Source: Anseranas semipalmata
Lineage: Eukaryota > Chordata > Aves > Anseriformes > Anseranatidae
Direction: 5' to 3'
Assembly: GCA_013399115.1 (NCBI GenBank)
Contig: VXAA01005603.1
Span: 49,991-113,990, forward strand
Length of the DNA stretch: 64,000 nucleotides
A program made the position numbers and the translations under genes. Below, one piece after another: positions 60,890-64,000 of the stretch; position 1 is the first letter of the stretch; each line of letters opens with the position of its first letter. The notes under the pieces are model-generated. The model worked only from the letters and a program-made list of their open reading frames with translations, was not told the origin of the DNA and made no database searches.

Positions 60890-61730
60890 TCATGGAGGTA
60901 CCTAGACCCTCCAGAGACCTTCATCTAGTAGTATGCATGGATCTGGAATGTGAATTAGCTCATGAAGAAAAAACTGAAATAGCTGCTTTCTTTTCAAAAC
61001 ACACGAGGAAACTGGGTGGGTGCTCATCTCTGGCTCTACTCAACTTGTTAACGTCATTGCTGAGGAGGGGTATGGGTGGCTACCCTCCTCAGCCCAAGGG
61101 CTTCAAACCTCAATCCCTTGCTTCTTAAGACAATGTTTGAACTGCTTACCTGTGAGTTTAATTGAATACTTGTCCAAAGATTCCTAAGAGTTAATTAACA
61201 GCTTCCTAAATATCCAGCTCCAGCAAGCAGATAACCCACCACCTCAGAGGCTGTTCTGCAGGATTAAAAATACAGGCTTGATACCCCTCTGTGAAGAGGG
61301 AACTGAATCTCCATCTATGTTCTAGTCAGTACATAGTCTTATGGAAGAGCAGGGAAGCAGATTCTCTCTCCACAGCTTTTAAAAGGTGTTTCTTCCTCAG
61401 TTGTCCTAACTCAGGAGAGGATTTTGGTTTCTGAATCCCAAGAGAAGATCAGAAATATGTATATCCCTGTCAGACCCTAATCTCCCTTGGAATATAGGTT
61501 TTGGGGGCACATCCTTTTGATTTTACTGCTCTGTACCGGATAGTGCTAAGTGATTTTCATTTTGGCTTGTGAGATTTTTTTTAGACTGCCTTAGTATAAC
61601 CTATCTAGCTCTCCACTTTCCAAGGTACATAACTCTGGATTTTGCATTCTGCTCTGGAGCACAGACACCTAAAATACAGGAGCTGTCGAGCCTATCTTTG
61701 AGGTGTTGAATATGATTTTTAATGTAGACA
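60890..61730. repeat. Possible long degraded interspersed repeat
   Basis: The stretch has a recurrent CCTAA motif (at about 61185, 61205, 61404, 61476 and 61670), a stem-loop at 61059-61093, and phrases such as 'taatctcccttggaatatag' and 'actctggattttgcattctg' that I associate with a long, non-coding interspersed repeat in turtles and birds. I cannot name the family and have not aligned it. No coding sequence or terminal repeats are visible. A 90-codon frame at 60856-61128 shows no domain. Confidence 0.33.
61059..61093. repeat. GC-rich stem-loop
   Basis: Arm gctgaggagggg-ta pairs with taccctcctcagc across an 8-base loop (61073-61080), with one unpaired G. It is the most stable short hairpin in the AT-rich last 10 kb. 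Confidence 0.85.
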
Positions 61731-63254
61731 TAGGGAGAACAGAAAACAAACGCTGTAGTAGGTGGTAGATTTCCAGAAAAACTTAATGATGAGTAAAAAG
61801 AAAAAGGTAACTCATTCTAAGAGCAAACTGACAGTGCTGCTGAGAAAAAGATGTTATGGCCCGTAAATGCAAATAAAAAATAATAATAATAAAGAAAGTA
61901 ATAGAATCAAAATAATAAAATAAAAACTGCTTGGAAGCCCTTACTGTGTTTAATATGGGGAGAAGAAGGTGCTAGTTTCATAATAATGCTACCACTTTTG
62001 TTCCCTTTAAATATAGAAAGATGAAGTTCAGATGTTTATAGTGGGAGGTTAGTTTTAATGTATCCTCTGAAGGCTGATACTAGAGACCTAGGGGAATTCC
62101 TACAGAACAGCATCAGTGTGAATGGAAGAAGAATGGATCTATGCCTTGGTGGAGCTACCAGTGAAACTTTGGTTCCCGCAAAAATAAAGTTCATTTTGAA
62201 GTAAGCCCAACAGATTAGGTAGAATAACTGAATATCTGTTCCTGTTCTCTTTCCTAGGGAGGAAGAGGGAGTGGAGGGAGATGTTCCTCCTAAATGTGGT
62301 TCAATGTTTGATAGGTTTTCACGGATCTCTGTGCTTGCTTTTCTCTAGAAAAACACTCAGCTGATCTACATTTCTCAGGTATTACTTGGGAAGCACAAGA
62401 AAGGAAGGGATTCCCCGGCCTAATTTTTCTTCTGAACTTTAGGCCACCATCTGGGTCTTGCTCGGAGATCAGATGATCTCTAGAACGTACAACTTTCATC
62501 ATGCTGCTAATTTTTTTACTCATCCTGGTCAGTGAAAAATTTAGTCTTTGAAGCAGAGCCTGAGGGCCAGTTTCAGCTCTCCATTGCCAGACACCTGGGA
62601 CTGCGGTCTCCTCACAACTTCTCTGTAATTGTTGTCACAATTTTCTTCCTCTTCCTTGGCTCTCTACTCTCGCATACTTGTGAAACTGCATATTTTCAAG
62701 AAAGTGCTTAGCTTTTAGCCGGTTAGACAAATGTATACGTCTACTTTTGTATTTAGGCAAGTAAGGATGATGTGAATGCCTGGCCAGAAATCAGTTTAGA
62801 TAGGTAGTTGTCAGGGAACAGACAGCGTGTCACAGGACACACTGGAGGCTGCAGCAGATGTTTCATACTCTGCAGCAAGGTCAGCATTGGTGCAGCATTG
62901 AGTACAGTCCCTGGGAGCCCCCCAGGAAGTGCAGGGTGACAGATCATGGCGGTAAATCTTCCCTTGGAGGGCTCAGGTCCGTTCTGCCGCAGAACCAGGG
63001 CCTTCTTGCTCCTCTTGAAGTGGGTTGTTCTCAACGGATTGGTGGTGTATGCGTACATGGAGATATACTTATGCATATATAGACATAATAGAGAAAAAGA
63101 TAATCCAGATTTTTTTTTCATACAGGATCTGGTACCATCCATGTATAAGACTGATTGAGAGCTGTACATTTCAGGGATGATCTAGTTTTTTTCATGAAAC
63201 TTGACCAGCATCTAGCAAAAGAAAAATGACTCCACTTTCTTCTCAAACTATTTT
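61731..63254. other. Non-coding stretch
   Basis: No gene is supported. An A-rich tract with AAT units lies at 61871-61926. A 138-codon minus-strand frame (62753-63169) overlaps 74- and 70-codon plus-strand frames and has no domain. Confidence 0.6.
61871..61926. repeat. A-rich tract with (AAT)n
   Basis: Imperfect AAT/AAAT units interrupted by a few unique bases. Confidence 0.8.
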
Positions 63255-63298
63255 AAAAAAAAAAATCTTTTCAGTACAAAGAAAAGATTTTTTTTTTT
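63255..63298. repeat. Perfect 18-bp hairpin
   Basis: Left arm 63255-63272 (A11 then TCTTTTC) and right arm 63281-63298 (GAAAAGA then T11) are exact reverse complements around the 8-base loop AGTACAAA. The T run continues to 63301. The inner seven bases are mixed sequence, so symmetry is not due to the homopolymers alone. Confidence 0.9.
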
Positions 63299-64000
63299 TT
63301 TAACTCAGAAAAAATGTTTAGATGGTGTTCAGTTCTGAATCTGAGAAGGCTCTGTGTTTTCATTTGCTTGCTCAAGTTTAAGCAAGTAGCCTTTCCCAGC
63401 ATCTCTGCAGAACTGCCTGGATCTCAGTCTCCAGACTGTGCCAGTATATTCATTCAGCCTGCTCACTGGGAAAACTAAGATTTACAGTGTGAACCAACAC
63501 ATTTATTACCAACATCTATTACCAACACAGAGTCTGGCTGCTAGATTTTAAAAAGATAAAATGAAAAAGAGAAGAAGGCTGCGGTTTTAACCCACACCGG
63601 TTCCCTCCATCAGGGTGTGGCTGATGGGGTCAGCAAAGGGAAGGGAGTTGGCAGAAATGAGGGGCTCAGAGGAGCTGATGGACCCACTGGTTTTGATACC
63701 TGATCAAGTTTTCCAGTTCATGGCAGTGTGAAGTGACACTCTGGCCTCCGGCACTCATTTTAGCATGGTATGAATCACCTCCTGGAGACGCTTACCTCCT
63801 CCATTATGGCCCTCCTGTTTATTTTTCTGCTCATCCCAAACAATGCAGGAGCTCTCTGAAATGTCTGGAAGTGTCTCTCTGCCGTCACACTCACAAAGCT
63901 GGTAGCAACTGCACAGATAGTGAGTGAGGACTGTCCTGCATTACATGGTCTTTTTGATCACTTGCATAACTTCCTAGACCCATTTTATAGTGTTTTCTGT
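63299..64000. other. Non-coding end of window
   Basis: No gene or repeat family was recognised. A 64-codon frame at 63733-63927 shows no domain. Confidence 0.6.

Noticed and set aside
1..64000. tRNA, snRNA, 5S rRNA or well-known microRNA genes
   Set aside because: I looked for B-box type 'ggttcga' signals, U6 and 7SK starts, and common brain microRNA seeds with hairpins; none was found. Short or divergent ncRNAs could be missed by eye.
1..64000. CRISPR arrays, insertion sequences, ribosome binding sites, operons or prophage
   Set aside because: The DNA is vertebrate nuclear sequence; no direct-repeat arrays with regular spacers and no bacterial gene organisation are present.
1..64000. Endogenous retrovirus or LTR element
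   Set aside because: No paired LTRs, primer-binding site, polypurine tract pair, or retroviral protein-like frames were recognised.

Overview
The window is vertebrate nuclear DNA, most likely from a bird. The strongest evidence is its repeats. A short CR1 LINE 3' end at about 54.29-54.41 kb (minus strand) has the avian type of tail. A much older, heavily mutated CR1 reverse-transcriptase copy lies at about 2.58-4.22 kb (plus strand), and an ancient MIR-like SINE lies at about 38.77-38.91 kb. Overall repeat density is low, the base composition is AT-rich with scattered A/T homopolymers, and there is a 53-base run of N (18767-18819) directly after a T19 tract. There are no bacterial features such as dense ORFs, operons, ribosome binding sites or CRISPR arrays.

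I find no intact protein-coding gene. The open frames are short, lie on both strands, lack recognisable domains, and fit chance frames in intergenic or intronic DNA. The only protein-derived relics I can support are the CR1 reverse-transcriptase remnant and a dead C2H2 zinc-finger fragment near 32.17-32.31 kb. The window is best read as part of a very large intron or a gene desert.

Layout. 0-2.6 kb is AT-rich and plain. 2.6-4.2 kb is the old CR1, interrupted by about 430 bp of unrelated sequence. 5.3-6.05 kb is moderately GC-rich and ends in a possible ancient amniote repeat, with a possible second copy near 20.66-20.79 kb. 6-18.7 kb is plain, apart from a CpG-retaining patch (12.6-12.76 kb), a short tandem duplication (13.8 kb) and a perfect 20-bp palindrome (16.63 kb). 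19.2-20.6 kb is GC-rich, strongly purine-skewed in part, and holds a 128-bp segment with good splice signals. 22.1-22.5 kb pairs a small CpG cluster with a TAAT-rich stretch. 26.9-27.0 kb carries a run of adjacent inverted repeats. 28.4-28.7 kb and 32.5-33.3 kb look like candidate conserved regulatory sequence. 38.8 kb holds the MIR-like SINE. 48.8-48.96 kb has long opposed A and T tracts. 49.15-51.44 kb is the most promoter-like part of the window: CpG-retaining DNA, a perfect GTCACGTGAC box, clustered factor-type motifs, a possible non-coding exon ending in a good splice donor, then a compact CpG island. 54.3 kb holds the younger CR1. 60.9-61.7 kb may be one long degraded interspersed element, and 63.26-63.30 kb is an 18-bp perfect hairpin.

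No multi-gene system can be reconstructed here. The most useful leads are the 49-51.5 kb candidate promoter region, the palindrome cluster at 26.9 kb, the zinc-finger relic at 32.2 kb, the insertion inside the old CR1, and the possible uncatalogued repeat at 60.9-61.7 kb. All identifications were made by eye from remembered family patterns, with no database search or alignment.
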